Positions 1-6,312 are shown, counted from the stretch's first letter. The stretch: 6,775 bases of DNA from Firmicutes bacterium UBA5499 (GCA_002426275.1 DIPB01000154.1:1-6775); one strand, 5' to 3'. Notes: generated from the sequence alone by a model not told the origin. Numbers and translations are program-made.

Positions 1-30
1 TTCGGTTGTCAAGGACCAGGAACATTTGTT

Positions 31-59
31 ATTTTACCATTTCGCCGCCGTTTCGTCAA
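31..59 (-). promoter_or_regulatory. Strong sigma-A-type promoter, probably of an rRNA operon off the left edge
   Basis: On the minus strand there is TTGACG (54-59), a 17-base spacer and TAAAAT (31-36). It reads out of the window, with a start expected near position 24. The transcribed bases at the edge include CCTTGACAACCGAA (1-14), which resembles the leader text found ahead of 16S rRNA genes in Firmicutes. The promoter itself is seen directly; the rRNA target is inference because the gene is not in the window. Confidence 0.6.
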
Positions 60-117
60 GGGCTATTTAACAACTTTTTAACGTTTGTTCCCTTGACCGT
101 CTCAAGCGACAAGAATT

Positions 118-146
118 ACTATAGCACGGAACAGAACTGATTTCAA
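118..146 (-). promoter_or_regulatory. Upstream tandem sigma-A-type promoter
   Basis: On the minus strand there is TTGAAA (141-146), a 17-base spacer and TATAGT (118-123). It lies 87 bp upstream of the promoter at 31-59 and points the same way. Tandem promoters of this kind are typical of rRNA operons in Gram-positive bacteria. It starts about 80 bases after the lysS stop codon, so it does not serve lysS. Confidence 0.55.
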
Positions 147-225
147 AGGCACTTAAAGCGGCTTAAACGCTTTGAACGCAACTAATCCCGTGCAAACTTC
201 CTCATGCTCTTTAATGCTCCCTCTT

Positions 226-1704
226 TTACTCTTCGTCTCTGGGTTTGAGGAGCGGAAACAAAATTACATCTCTGATGGACGCGGCATCCACAAAGAGCAT
301 CACTAACCGATCGATGCCGATCCCTAGTCCCCCTGCAGGCGGCATCCCGTGCTCCAATGCCCGGATGTAATCGTAATCCATGGCCTGAGCTTCCTCATTG
401 CCTCGCTGGCGCTCTTTAACCTGTTCCTGAAAGCGCTTCAGCTGATCCAGCGGATCATTCAGCTCGGAGAAGGCATTGGCAAGCTCTCTGCCATAGACAA
501 AGGCCTCGAAGCGCTCTGTTAGCTGAGGCATGTCCGCCTTGCGTCTGGCCAAAGGAGAGATCTCCACAGGATAATCATAGACAAAGGTAGGTTGAATTAA
601 TGTCTCCTCCACCTTTTGTTCAAAGACTTCATTAATGATGGCCCCCACTGAAGCATCAGCTTCAAGCTCCACCCCAGCTTCCAGCGCGCGCTGACGCAAC
701 TGCTGGGCAGTAAGCTTTTCCAAACTGACGCCGCCCAGCGCTCCCTCCACTGCCTCCAGCATGGAGATTCGCTTCCAGGGAGGGGTGAAATCAATGATTT
801 CGCCTTGATACTCTACTTGGGACGAACCTGTCACTTGCTGCGAAACTTTGACCACCAGATCCTCCATCAGCGCCATCATGTCTTGATAATCGGCATAGGC
901 CTGATATAATTCCAGCATAGTGAACTCGGGATTATGTTTGGTGGAAATTCCTTCATTGCGAAAGTTACGGTTGATTTCGTAAACTCGCTCCAATCCTCCC
1001 ACCAAAAGCCGCTTGAGATATAATTCAGGAGCGATGCGTAAATACAGGGGAATATCCAAAGCATTGTGATGCGTGATAAAAGGCTTGGCCGCAGCTCCGC
1101 CGGCTATGGCGTGCATCATGGGTGTCTCCACTTCCAGAAAACCCCGCTCATCCAGATAAGTGCGAATCGTTTTGATAATCTGGCTGCGCCGCATGAAATG
1201 CTCTTTCACTTCCGGATTGGCAATCAAATCCAGATAGCGCTGCCGATACCGCAGTTCCACGTCTTTGAGGCCATGCCACTTTTCCGGCAAGGGGCTCAAA
1301 GCTTTGGCCAAATAAGTAAAGTGCTCTATCTTGATGGTAATCTCGCCGCGGTGAGTCTTGAAGATTTCGCCCGTGACGCCTATCAGATCACCTAAATCAA
1401 GCTGGCGAAAGAGCCCGTAAGCTTCCTCACCCAAGATGTCTTGCTTTGCGTAAAGCTGAATTTTCCCCGACCGATCCTCAAGATGAGCGAAGCTGGCTTT
1501 CCCATGACTGCGAAACGAGACTATTCTGCCTGCCACCGCGCACTTAGCGCCCTCTATCTGCTGAAAATGATCGATAACCGTCTGGGCGGAAGTATCCGGC
1601 TTAAACTCACCCCTGTATGGATCAATTCCCCTCTCACGCAGAGAGGCTAGCTTTTCGCGTCGTATTTGTTCTTGTTCGGATAATTGCTCATGTTGTTGAC
1701 TCAC
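226..1704 (-). CDS. lysS: Lysyl-tRNA synthetase, class II
   Basis: This cytoplasmic enzyme charges tRNA-Lys with lysine using ATP. The 492 residues match the usual length of bacterial class II LysRS. In order there is a short charged N-terminal helix, an OB-fold anticodon-binding domain (about residues 53-135, containing [18 protein letters not shown]), and the class II catalytic core. Motif 1 is near 176-196 ([14 protein letters not shown]), motif 2 near 238-262 ([14 protein letters not shown], then HNPEFTMLE), and motif 3 near 458-475 ([13 protein letters not shown]). The start is GTG at 1702-1704, set by GGAGG 7 bases upstream; no in-frame ATG fits better. The gene follows greA after 13 bases, so the two are surely co-transcribed and the lysS ribosome site begins one base after the greA stop. 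The coding sequence is intact. I see no strong terminator after it. Confidence 0.98.
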   Translation of the reverse strand: MSQQHEQLSEQEQIRREKLASLRERGIDPYRGEFKPDTSAQTVIDHFQQIEGAKCAVAGRIVSFRSHGKASFAHLEDRSGKIQLYAKQDILGEEAYGLFRQLDLGDLIGVTGEIFKTHRGEITIKIEHFTYLAKALSPLPEKWHGLKDVELRYRQRYLDLIANPEVKEHFMRRSQIIKTIRTYLDERGFLEVETPMMHAIAGGAAAKPFITHHNALDIPLYLRIAPELYLKRLLVGGLERVYEINRNFRNEGISTKHNPEFTMLELYQAYADYQDMMALMEDLVVKVSQQVTGSSQVEYQGEIIDFTPPWKRISMLEAVEGALGGVSLEKLTAQQLRQRALEAGVELEADASVGAIINEVFEQKVEETLIQPTFVYDYPVEISPLARRKADMPQLTERFEAFVYGRELANAFSELNDPLDQLKRFQEQVKERQRGNEEAQAMDYDYIRALEHGMPPAGGLGIGIDRLVMLFVDAASIRDVILFPLLKPRDEE

Positions 1705-1711
1705 AGATTTT

Positions 1712-1716
1712 CCTCC
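1712..1716 (-). promoter_or_regulatory. lysS ribosome binding site in the greA-lysS gap
   Basis: GGAGG lies 7 bases before the GTG start of lysS and one base past the greA stop codon (1718-1720). Ribosomes ending on greA would terminate on this site, so coupled translation is likely. It fixes the GTG as the start codon. Confidence 0.8.
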
Positions 1717-1717
1717 A

Positions 1718-2194
1718 TTATTCTATCGCTATGATTTCATACTTGACAGTCCCCGCGGGAACTTTAACCTCAACTGTGTCTCCCACCTTTTGTCCCAAAA
1801 GGGCCTTGCCCACGGGAGACTCGTTCGAAATTTTGGAAGCCATGGGATCCGCCTCTGCAGAGCCGACGATCACATACTCGTTTTCTTCGCCGTCCTCCAA
1901 GTCTTTCACCTTCACCTTACTGCCCACAGTGACCACATCGTTGTTTTTACTTTCCTCTTCATCGATCACCTTGGCGTTGCGCAGCATTTTTTCGATGGTG
2001 AGGATTCTGCCTTCAATGAAAGCTTGCTCATTCTTTGCGTCATCATATTCTGAATTCTCACTTATATCTCCAAACTCCAAAGCTTGCTTGATTCTCTCTG
2101 CAACCTCGCGTCTGCGGACAGTTTTGAGATGCTCCAATTCTCCTTCGAGTTTCGCCAGACCAGCTAAAGTCAAAATGACCTCTTTTTCAGCCAT
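1718..2194 (-). CDS. greA: Transcription elongation factor GreA
   Basis: GreA enters the secondary channel of RNA polymerase and makes backtracked complexes cleave their own RNA. The 158-residue product has the usual length. Residues 1-75 form the antiparallel coiled coil, whose tip [13 protein letters not shown] carries D43 and E46; these align with the metal-site acidic pair D41/E44 of the E. coli protein. The remainder is the FKBP-like domain ([14 protein letters not shown], ending VKYEIIAIE). An in-frame ATG 30 bases further upstream (2222-2224) has no ribosome site. The ATG at 2192-2194 has GGGAG at 2202-2206, 7 bases away, and gives the family N-terminus, so I chose it. It is first in an operon with lysS and is preceded by a leader of about 140 bases with two hairpins. 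Confidence 0.97.
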   Translation of the reverse strand: MAEKEVILTLAGLAKLEGELEHLKTVRRREVAERIKQALEFGDISENSEYDDAKNEQAFIEGRILTIEKMLRNAKVIDEEESKNNDVVTVGSKVKVKDLEDGEENEYVIVGSAEADPMASKISNESPVGKALLGQKVGDTVEVKVPAGTVKYEIIAIE

Positions 2195-2243
2195 CGTTTC
2201 GCTCCCTTTCTTGCCACGAGCCATGTAGGGCAGTTAAATAAAG

Positions 2244-2280
2244 TGCTCCAACAGCATTTAGCTTAATATGCGTTGGAGCA
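2244..2280 (-). terminator. greA leader hairpin 2, possible attenuator
   Basis: TGCTCCAAC (2244-2252) pairs with GTTGGAGCA (2272-2280). After one bulged base, GCAT (2254-2257) pairs with ATGC (2268-2271), giving 13 pairs with a 10-base loop. On the minus-strand transcript it is followed by CUUUAUUUAAC, a moderately U-rich run. It lies inside the greA leader, downstream of the promoter at 2340-2368 and about 50 bases before the start codon. It could therefore be a leaky attenuator or a stabilising leader hairpin. The hairpin is seen; termination is inference. Confidence 0.55.
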
Positions 2281-2283
2281 GTC

Positions 2284-2314
2284 CCTTTTATGCCTCAGAG
2301 CCAGGCGTAAAAAG
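2284..2314 (-). promoter_or_regulatory. greA leader hairpin 1
   Basis: CCTTTTATGCCT (2284-2295) and AGGCGTAAAAAG (2303-2314) form an imperfect 12-position stem around a 7-base loop, with two non-Watson-Crick positions. It is the first structure of the greA leader RNA, three bases before hairpin 2 in the direction of transcription. It is not followed by a U-tract on the minus strand, so it is not a terminator itself. A role in switching the second hairpin is only a possibility. Confidence 0.35.
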
Positions 2315-2339
2315 TTCTTTACAATCTTAATTTAGCAAT

Positions 2340-2368
2340 ATTTTAAACCAAGGACCCGCCTTTGTCAA
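2340..2368 (-). promoter_or_regulatory. greA-lysS promoter
   Basis: On the minus strand there is consensus TTGACA (2363-2368), a 17-base spacer and TAAAAT (2340-2345). The predicted start near 2333 gives a leader of about 140 bases before greA. The TGA stop codon of the upstream gene (2365-2367) is embedded in the -35 hexamer, so the promoter has been fitted into the very end of that gene. Confidence 0.75.
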
Positions 2369-2377
2369 GCGAGTCCT
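2351..2377 (-). terminator. Hairpin at the end of the acyl-ACP reductase-like gene, overlapping the greA promoter
   Basis: AGGACCCGC (2351-2359) and GCGAGTCCT (2369-2377) form a 9-pair stem with one G-U wobble in the minus-strand RNA and a 9-base loop. The bases after it are UGGUUUAAAAU, a weak U-tract. It straddles the stop codon of the upstream gene and covers the -35 and spacer of the greA promoter. It may end some transcripts of the three-gene operon, but readthrough into greA is likely. Confidence 0.4.
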
Positions 2378-3453
2378 GATGCCTTTTTTGGTACTAATCG
2401 GTCGCGAAGAGACAATATATGCTCTTCATTCAGCGCTCTTTCGAAGCTACGCAGCCCAGCGAGCTTAAAACCGTGTTTTTGGGCTAGTTGTCCGATCTGC
2501 CTTACCCTCTCCAAGCTCAGCTCCTTGCCAAGGCTGAAATTCTCATATTTGCCCTCCAGGGCCAAAATCATCGTTTCAGCCATGCAAGCGTAGCTTGTGC
2601 CTGCGGGAAAACCAAAATCAAAATGAAAGTCAGGATTACCTGGGACTTTCACTACGCCGCCTTCGAAAACAAGCACATCGTCTCTGCTTTCCGCAACCTG
2701 CCTGGAGATATCCCGTGGCCTTGCCACATCGCAAACAATAGCGCCGGGCTTCAACGCCCGGGCATCCACCACGCCTTCAACCGCGCTGGTAACGGTGATG
2801 ACAATATCGGCAGTACCAATCGCGCTGTTGGGATCCGTAGAGAGCTTGCAGGAAATGCCGCTTTCCGTGAGGATGAGATCTGAGACCCGCTGGAGCTTAC
2901 TTTCATTACGGCCAACAAGAGTCATGTACTTTACATCCGGAGCTAAAAGTCTGGCGCAGGCAGAACCGATGGAACCCCCGGCTCCAATCACGGCTACGTG
3001 AGCCCGTTCCATTTCCACCTCCAGTAGCTTCGCCGCGTAGCGGACTCCTTCAAGCGCCGTATAGACTGTATAGCTGTTGCCAGTCGTCACGGCCACGGGA
3101 GTATGCTTGGCCACAGTGATGCCTCCATCACCCACAACGGAAGTAAACGCGCCCAGGCCAACGATTTTTGCGCCTAGTTCCGCTCCCATTTTAGCCGCTC
3201 TGATGATTTTTGCCAGCACCTGCTTTTCCGGCAAAGTGACCATTTGTTTTGCCGTTAGCGCGCATCCCACAAACCAACCTTCAGCCTCGTTGCCCGCTTC
3301 CGAGCGAATGCCCGTTATCTGTGACACTTTGAACGGCGGCAGCATTTTAATGAAGCCTTCCTGGAGCCAGGCAGGCAAATAACCCAGAGGTCCGAATTTA
3401 CGTCCTATATCATCTATTTCCAGGGGATGAATGATAAATGCAAATTTTTCCAT
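2365..3453 (-). CDS. Rossmann oxidoreductase resembling long-chain acyl-ACP reductase (AAR-like)
   Basis: The 362-residue product has a central NAD(P)-binding fold with VAVIGAGGSIGSACARLL (about 153-170). It tends to be auto-named a shikimate dehydrogenase. However, several blocks match my memory of cyanobacterial acyl-ACP reductase, which reduces fatty acyl-ACP to aldehyde: GLGAFTSVV (99-107), TTGNSYTVYTALE (123-135), the glycine loop, and YACMAETMILALEG (288-301) followed by NFSLGKELS. C290 falls where AAR has its acyl-thioester cysteine (the FACFAEAILLEFEG block). A fatty acyl-ACP or acyl-CoA reductase activity is therefore a reasonable inference but unproven. No aldehyde-deformylating oxygenase is present, as expected in an anaerobe. 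The start at 3451-3453 has GGGAG 9 bases upstream. It is last in a three-gene operon, 22 bases after its neighbour. No transmembrane segment is visible. Confidence 0.85.
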   Translation of the reverse strand: MEKFAFIIHPLEIDDIGRKFGPLGYLPAWLQEGFIKMLPPFKVSQITGIRSEAGNEAEGWFVGCALTAKQMVTLPEKQVLAKIIRAAKMGAELGAKIVGLGAFTSVVGDGGITVAKHTPVAVTTGNSYTVYTALEGVRYAAKLLEVEMERAHVAVIGAGGSIGSACARLLAPDVKYMTLVGRNESKLQRVSDLILTESGISCKLSTDPNSAIGTADIVITVTSAVEGVVDARALKPGAIVCDVARPRDISRQVAESRDDVLVFEGGVVKVPGNPDFHFDFGFPAGTSYACMAETMILALEGKYENFSLGKELSLERVRQIGQLAQKHGFKLAGLRSFERALNEEHILSLRDRLVPKKASGLA

Positions 3454-3475
3454 ACGCGATCGCTCCCAAACTCGC

Positions 3476-4372
3476 TTATTCTTCGAATTTTACTACCCGC
3501 GGTTCAAACTTTAGTTTCTCTAAAAGCGAAAGATATTCGTCAGTGGTTAATTCAACTTTTCCGGAGGCAGCCACCAGGGCAGCTTCCATCACGTTAGTGC
3601 CAAAAGAGCGGCCCGACAATTCGGGAGTCGTGGTAACCAGCATTTTGAGTCCTCGCTCTTTCAACTCTTCTACGTCCTCTGCGGTGGTGGTATTGGTGAT
3701 AATCACTTTACCCTTGAGATCTTCAGGCATGTAATGTTTAATGAAAAGAAAGTCTCCTGCGATGATGTCGGCCCACTTGAAAAATTTACCGTGCTTGGGA
3801 GTGGTCTTGTCCTGATTGTGACCTGTTGGGTAGATAATGCTGAAAGGCAACTGACTGATTAAAGGCGCCAGCACCCTGGCATACCGCGACAGGCTTTTTA
3901 CAGAACGGATGGGGATAGGAATCCCCAAGGCGAAGATCAAATCTCCTAACAGCAGGTTGCACTTAGTCTTCTCCAAAGCCTCGGCCATGCCGAAGCGATC
4001 TACGCCTGCTGTCACTAATACGTTTTTCCCGCAAAAATCTATAGTATCCTTGGCCAGTTGCGAAATGATCCGCCGCTCCAATGTGTTTTTCAGTCCCGAA
4101 CCATCCAAGATGGGAGTTTTTTGGGCAGCCACTAAAATCTTTTTGGCGTCCCGCATAGTATAGCGACGGCCGCAGCAGCAGAGATAAAGATCGATCCCCC
4201 CCATGCCGAAAGCATCCACCTTGCCGTCAAGCTCTTTGATCAAGTTTATAGCTCTGCCGATATCGCCGTCCGTGCCGTGGCGTTCAATGAGCATCCTCTC
4301 GCCCAAAATGTCTACTTCCACTTTGTGGTCCCGTTTAGAGGAACCTATGCTTACGCTCACTACATGTTTCAT
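3476..4372 (-). CDS. Uncharacterised protein of the family auto-named 'quinate 5-dehydrogenase'
   Basis: The product has 298 residues. I recall close relatives in Clostridia carrying the name quinate 5-dehydrogenase, but I see no classical GxGxxG dinucleotide loop here, so the name is weak. Visible features are an N-terminal beta-rich start (KHVVSVSIGSSKRDHKVEV), a cysteine triplet in DLYLCCCGRRY (C65-C67), further cysteines at 114 and 138, a conserved-looking YPTGHNQDKTTPKHGKFFKW block (181-200), and an alpha/beta C-terminal part with IITNTTTAEDVEELKERG and TTTPELSGRSFGTNVMEAAL. It is soluble, with no signal peptide. An upstream in-frame ATG (4388-4390) lacks a ribosome site; ATG 4370-4372 has GGGGG 7 bases ahead and overlaps the preceding stop as ATGA, so I chose it. 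It is coupled to the regulator and followed by the AAR-like gene, which suggests one pathway. Confidence 0.85.
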   Translation of the reverse strand: MKHVVSVSIGSSKRDHKVEVDILGERMLIERHGTDGDIGRAINLIKELDGKVDAFGMGGIDLYLCCCGRRYTMRDAKKILVAAQKTPILDGSGLKNTLERRIISQLAKDTIDFCGKNVLVTAGVDRFGMAEALEKTKCNLLLGDLIFALGIPIPIRSVKSLSRYARVLAPLISQLPFSIIYPTGHNQDKTTPKHGKFFKWADIIAGDFLFIKHYMPEDLKGKVIITNTTTAEDVEELKERGLKMLVTTTPELSGRSFGTNVMEAALVAASGKVELTTDEYLSLLEKLKFEPRVVKFEE

Positions 4373-4905
4373 CGTGTTTCCCCCTTGCATTGGGAAATTA
4401 ATTGCCCAAGTTTTTCAGGATCGATGTAACAATCCTCTTTGATAGGAGATTTGCCGATCTCAACACCCACTATCTTCTGGCCCATGATGGCTTCAAGAAT
4501 CTTTAACCGCATGTCTGAGCCCAAAAAGATCACCAAGTCATAATTCTGACCAATCTTTGAGATGATCTCCATAATCTGGTTAACCAACTGCGCGCCATTC
4601 TTCTCTTCCACCCAGGACCAACGTTCTTTGTCTGTGAGGAGAAAAATGAAATCTATTCCCTCTTGGGATGCGACTTGCGCAAGCTCCTCTTTATTGGCCA
4701 CAGGGAATCCAACTAAGGCGATTTTCTTCCCTTTCCGCACTTCGCCCATGGTCTCCAATCGCGAAATCAAAGGCCGATCGATTTGCAGCTTTTGGGCGAC
4801 TTCCAGCTGCGAGAAACCCTGCGCTCTGAGAGAGAGAATTCGCTGCACCTCGCGTTGGATCTTCCTTCCGTCCACCACCTTATCACCAATTCGGTATAAT
4901 TCCAT
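4369..4905 (-). CDS. Helix-turn-helix protein with a C-terminal alpha/beta domain, probable regulator of its own operon
   Basis: The product has 178 residues. Residues 14-55 contain a helix-turn-helix with FSQLEVAQKLQIDRPLISRLE (31-51) as the helix-turn-recognition-helix unit, close to the Xre/Cro type. Residues 60-178 read as an alpha/beta domain (KIALVGFPVAN, IDFIFLLT, YDLVIFLGSDMR, IVGVEIGKSPI) that could sense a ligand or bind a partner; I do not recognise its family. The start at 4903-4905 has GGAG 7 bases upstream. It is the first gene of a three-gene operon. Its TGA overlaps the next ATG by four bases, and two perfect palindromes lie at its promoter, which fits an autoregulated local repressor or activator. 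The function is inferred from domain and context only. Confidence 0.85.
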   Translation of the reverse strand: MELYRIGDKVVDGRKIQREVQRILSLRAQGFSQLEVAQKLQIDRPLISRLETMGEVRKGKKIALVGFPVANKEELAQVASQEGIDFIFLLTDKERWSWVEEKNGAQLVNQIMEIISKIGQNYDLVIFLGSDMRLKILEAIMGQKIVGVEIGKSPIKEDCYIDPEKLGQLISQCKGETR

Positions 4906-4925
4906 TTCCTTGCTCCTTGCACATT

Positions 4926-4937
4926 TTTGTATACAAA
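4926..4937. promoter_or_regulatory. Perfect 12-bp palindrome over the start site, candidate operator
   Basis: TTTGTATACAAA is a perfect palindrome, and with one mismatched pair it extends to 18 bp (4923-4940). It lies three bases downstream of the -10 box at 4941-4946 and so covers the expected transcription start near 4934. A regulator bound here would block initiation. The HTH protein encoded immediately downstream is the obvious candidate. The TTGTATACAA core is also typical of GntR-family operators, so another regulator is possible. Confidence 0.5.
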
Positions 4938-4940
4938 CAT

Positions 4941-4969
4941 ATTATAACAATACCCTTGCTCAAGAGCAA
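4941..4969 (-). promoter_or_regulatory. Promoter of the HTH three-gene operon
   Basis: On the minus strand there is TATAAT (4941-4946) with an extended -10 TG (TGTTATAAT), a 17-base spacer and a weak -35 TTGCTC (4964-4969). A pure A6T6 tract at 4977-4988 sits just upstream, where an UP element would act. A closer -35 match, TTGACG (4973-4978), is 26 bases from the -10 and too far to be used with it. Confidence 0.65.
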
Positions 4970-4972
4970 GGG
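4953..4972. promoter_or_regulatory. 20-bp inverted repeat overlapping the -35 and spacer
   Basis: CCCTTGCTCAAGAGCAAGGG is 9 + 2 + 9 and perfectly symmetric. It covers the -35 box and part of the spacer of the operon promoter. It is either an operator for the HTH protein or the stem of a dusB terminator. In RNA it would fold as a 7-bp stem with a 6-base loop, followed by UAUUGUUAU, a poor U-tract. The operator reading suits its position better, but both remain possible. Confidence 0.45.
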
Positions 4973-4993
4973 CGTCAAAAAATTTTTTCGCGT

Positions 4994-5041
4994 AAATTGA
5001 CAAAGTAAACGCGAGTAGTAGGTCGCATTTACTCGTACAAG
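4994..5041 (-). repeat. 48-bp hairpin repeat, copy 1 (downstream of dusB)
   Basis: The core is an inverted repeat, AGTAAACGCGA (5004-5014) with TCGCATTTACT (5023-5033), 11 positions with one wobble on the minus strand and an 8-base loop. It aligns without gaps over 48 bases with copy 2 at 6313-6360. The stem positions that differ do so in compensating pairs. On the minus strand the stem is followed by UUUGUCAAUUU, so this copy could also serve as the dusB terminator. No coding potential is seen in it. Confidence 0.65.
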
Positions 5042-5057
5042 TAAGGAGGTTGCTTTT

Positions 5058-6038
5058 TCAAGTCGGCAGATATTTTTTTTCATATCCTGCAAGCGCAGTT
5101 TCAACCTGAGCGCAAGTTTCTAACTTATTGATTTGCTCCCGCAGCTTGGCTCCTCCAGGCAGGCCGCGGACATACCAGCCCAGATGCTTACGCATTTGCT
5201 TTATTCCCACTTCGCCTCTGCATTCCGCCACCTGGAAAAGATGCCGCCTGGCCAGTGCAAGGCGCTCTCTGCCTGAAGGCTGCGGGAGAAAATCCCCTGT
5301 TTGCAGGTAGGTTAAGATCTCTTCGGCCAGCCAAGGATTGCCCAGAAAAGCCCTGCCCACCATGATTCCCTGGCAGCCTGTCTGTGTGAGCATTCTCTTG
5401 GCATCCTGCGGAGACCTGATATCTCCATTGCCTATCACCGGCACAGACACCAACTGACTGATTCGCGCTATGGGCTCCAAATGCGCCTGCCCGCTGTAAA
5501 ATTGCTCTCTGGTCCGGCCATGAACGGCGATGGCCGCAACGCCCGCATCTTCCAGCCGCAGCGCTATTTCCGCGGATCTGTCTTCATCCCAGCCCAGCCG
5601 GATCTTTGCCGTCACGGGAAGAGAGACAGCCGCGACAACCTGGCGTACGATTTCCGCAGCTGCGGCAGGGTCGCGCAATAAAGCCGCGCCCGCGCCGTTT
5701 CTTACTATTTTGTGGGTAGGACAGCCAAAATTGAGGTCTATTAAGTCAGCCTGCCCTGTCTGCTCCACGAGCCGGGCAGCCTCAACCAAAGTATCCGGAG
5801 AACTGCCGAAAAGCTGCACCGCTCGCGGTCTTTCTTCTTCAGGACCGGCCAAAAGCTCCTTGGTCTTGGAATTGGCAAAAATTAACCCCTTGTCGCTGAT
5901 CATCTCCGTGTAGACAAGAGCGCAACCAAAACCTTTCACCAGCCGGCGAAAGAAGGTATCGGTCACTCCCGCCATGGGAGCAAGTACAAGGGGATTAGAA
6001 AGTTGTACGGAGCCTATAGCCCATTTATTTAAGATCAT
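5058..6038 (-). CDS. dusB: tRNA-dihydrouridine synthase B
   Basis: This flavoenzyme reduces specific uridines in the tRNA D-loop to dihydrouridine using FMN and NADPH. The 326 residues are normal for DusB. The TIM barrel shows the N-terminal [13 protein letters not shown] (21-33), the catalytic cysteine C106 in [20 protein letters not shown] (101-120), AKIRLGW (144-150), [11 protein letters not shown] (173-183), and the FMN phosphate site GNGDI and [10 protein letters not shown] (203-207, 228-237). The C-terminal helical tRNA-binding part ends KKYLPT. The frame stays open to a TTG at 6131 inside rpmE, but the ATG at 6036-6038 gives the family N-terminus ([16 protein letters not shown]), so I chose it. 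The ribosome site there is weak (AAGAAG). The start overlaps the end of rpmE by 14 bases, so coupled translation from rpmE is likely. Confidence 0.96.
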   Translation of the reverse strand: MILNKWAIGSVQLSNPLVLAPMAGVTDTFFRRLVKGFGCALVYTEMISDKGLIFANSKTKELLAGPEEERPRAVQLFGSSPDTLVEAARLVEQTGQADLIDLNFGCPTHKIVRNGAGAALLRDPAAAAEIVRQVVAAVSLPVTAKIRLGWDEDRSAEIALRLEDAGVAAIAVHGRTREQFYSGQAHLEPIARISQLVSVPVIGNGDIRSPQDAKRMLTQTGCQGIMVGRAFLGNPWLAEEILTYLQTGDFLPQPSGRERLALARRHLFQVAECRGEVGIKQMRKHLGWYVRGLPGGAKLREQINKLETCAQVETALAGYEKKYLPT

Positions 6039-6228
6039 ACTTCTTACGGAATTTTTCCACCTGACCTGCGGCCGCGAAGTTGCGCTGATTCTTTCCTGTA
6101 TAGAAAGGATGACACTTGGAACAGATCTCAACTTTCATGTCCTTCTGCGTGGAGCCGACCTCAAAGACGGCGCCGCAAGCACAAGTGATTGTGGTCTTTT
6201 GATATTCCGGATGGATTCCTGCTTTCAT
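6025..6228 (-). CDS. rpmE: 50S ribosomal protein L31, zinc-binding form
   Basis: The 67-residue product starts MKAGIHPEY and keeps the four zinc ligands C16, C18, C36 and C39 (CAC and CSKC), so it is the zinc-containing form rather than the zinc-free paralogue. It ends RKKYDLK. L31 bridges the large and small ribosomal subunits. A full Shine-Dalgarno GGAGGTGA (6235-6242) lies 6 bases before the ATG at 6226-6228. An extended -10 promoter lies just upstream. It leads an operon with dusB. In many Firmicutes rpmE follows rho; here no rho lies within 500 bases, and the flank is a repeat cluster and a transposase remnant instead. Confidence 0.97.
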   Translation of the reverse strand: MKAGIHPEYQKTTITCACGAVFEVGSTQKDMKVEICSKCHPFYTGKNQRNFAAAGQVEKFRKKYDLK

Positions 6229-6254
6229 TTTCTGTCACCTCCGTTGCACAGTAA

Positions 6255-6283
6255 ATTATAGCACAGGTTTATAATCAGCGCAA
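6255..6283 (-). promoter_or_regulatory. rpmE-dusB promoter, extended -10 type
   Basis: On the minus strand there is TATAAT (6255-6260) preceded by TG (TGCTATAAT), a 17-base spacer and TTGCGC (6278-6283). The start is expected near 6248, only about 20 bases before the rpmE start codon, so the leader holds little more than the ribosome site. Confidence 0.65.
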
Positions 6284-6312
6284 TCTAAAAATTTCTTCCC
6301 AAAACCTCCCCT

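Noticed and set aside
155..173. AAAGCG/CGCTTT hairpin as a lysS terminator
   Set aside because: It has only six pairs, three of them A-T, and no U-tract follows on the minus strand.
204..213. TGCTCTTTAA, a boxA-like antitermination motif
   Set aside because: It is on the plus strand, opposite to the predicted rRNA transcription direction, and upstream of both promoters, so it is most likely chance.
1617..2228. 203-codon open frame on the plus strand
   Set aside because: It lies antisense to greA and the end of lysS, both of which are certain, and its serine- and leucine-rich product is typical of an antisense shadow.
3456..3463. GCGATCGC, the octamer abundant in many cyanobacteria, just before the AAR-like gene
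   Set aside because: It is a single occurrence beside the ribosome site, and the rest of the window is clostridial in character. It is not evidence that the gene came from a cyanobacterium.
4767..5104. Two small minus-strand open frames between dusB and the HTH gene
   Set aside because: They cross the promoter, the palindromes and the hairpin repeat, overlap certain genes in other frames, and show no domain.
6039..6131. Upstream extension of dusB to a TTG start
   Set aside because: The extra 31 codons lie in rpmE coding sequence, match nothing in DusB, and begin with a TTG lacking a ribosome site.
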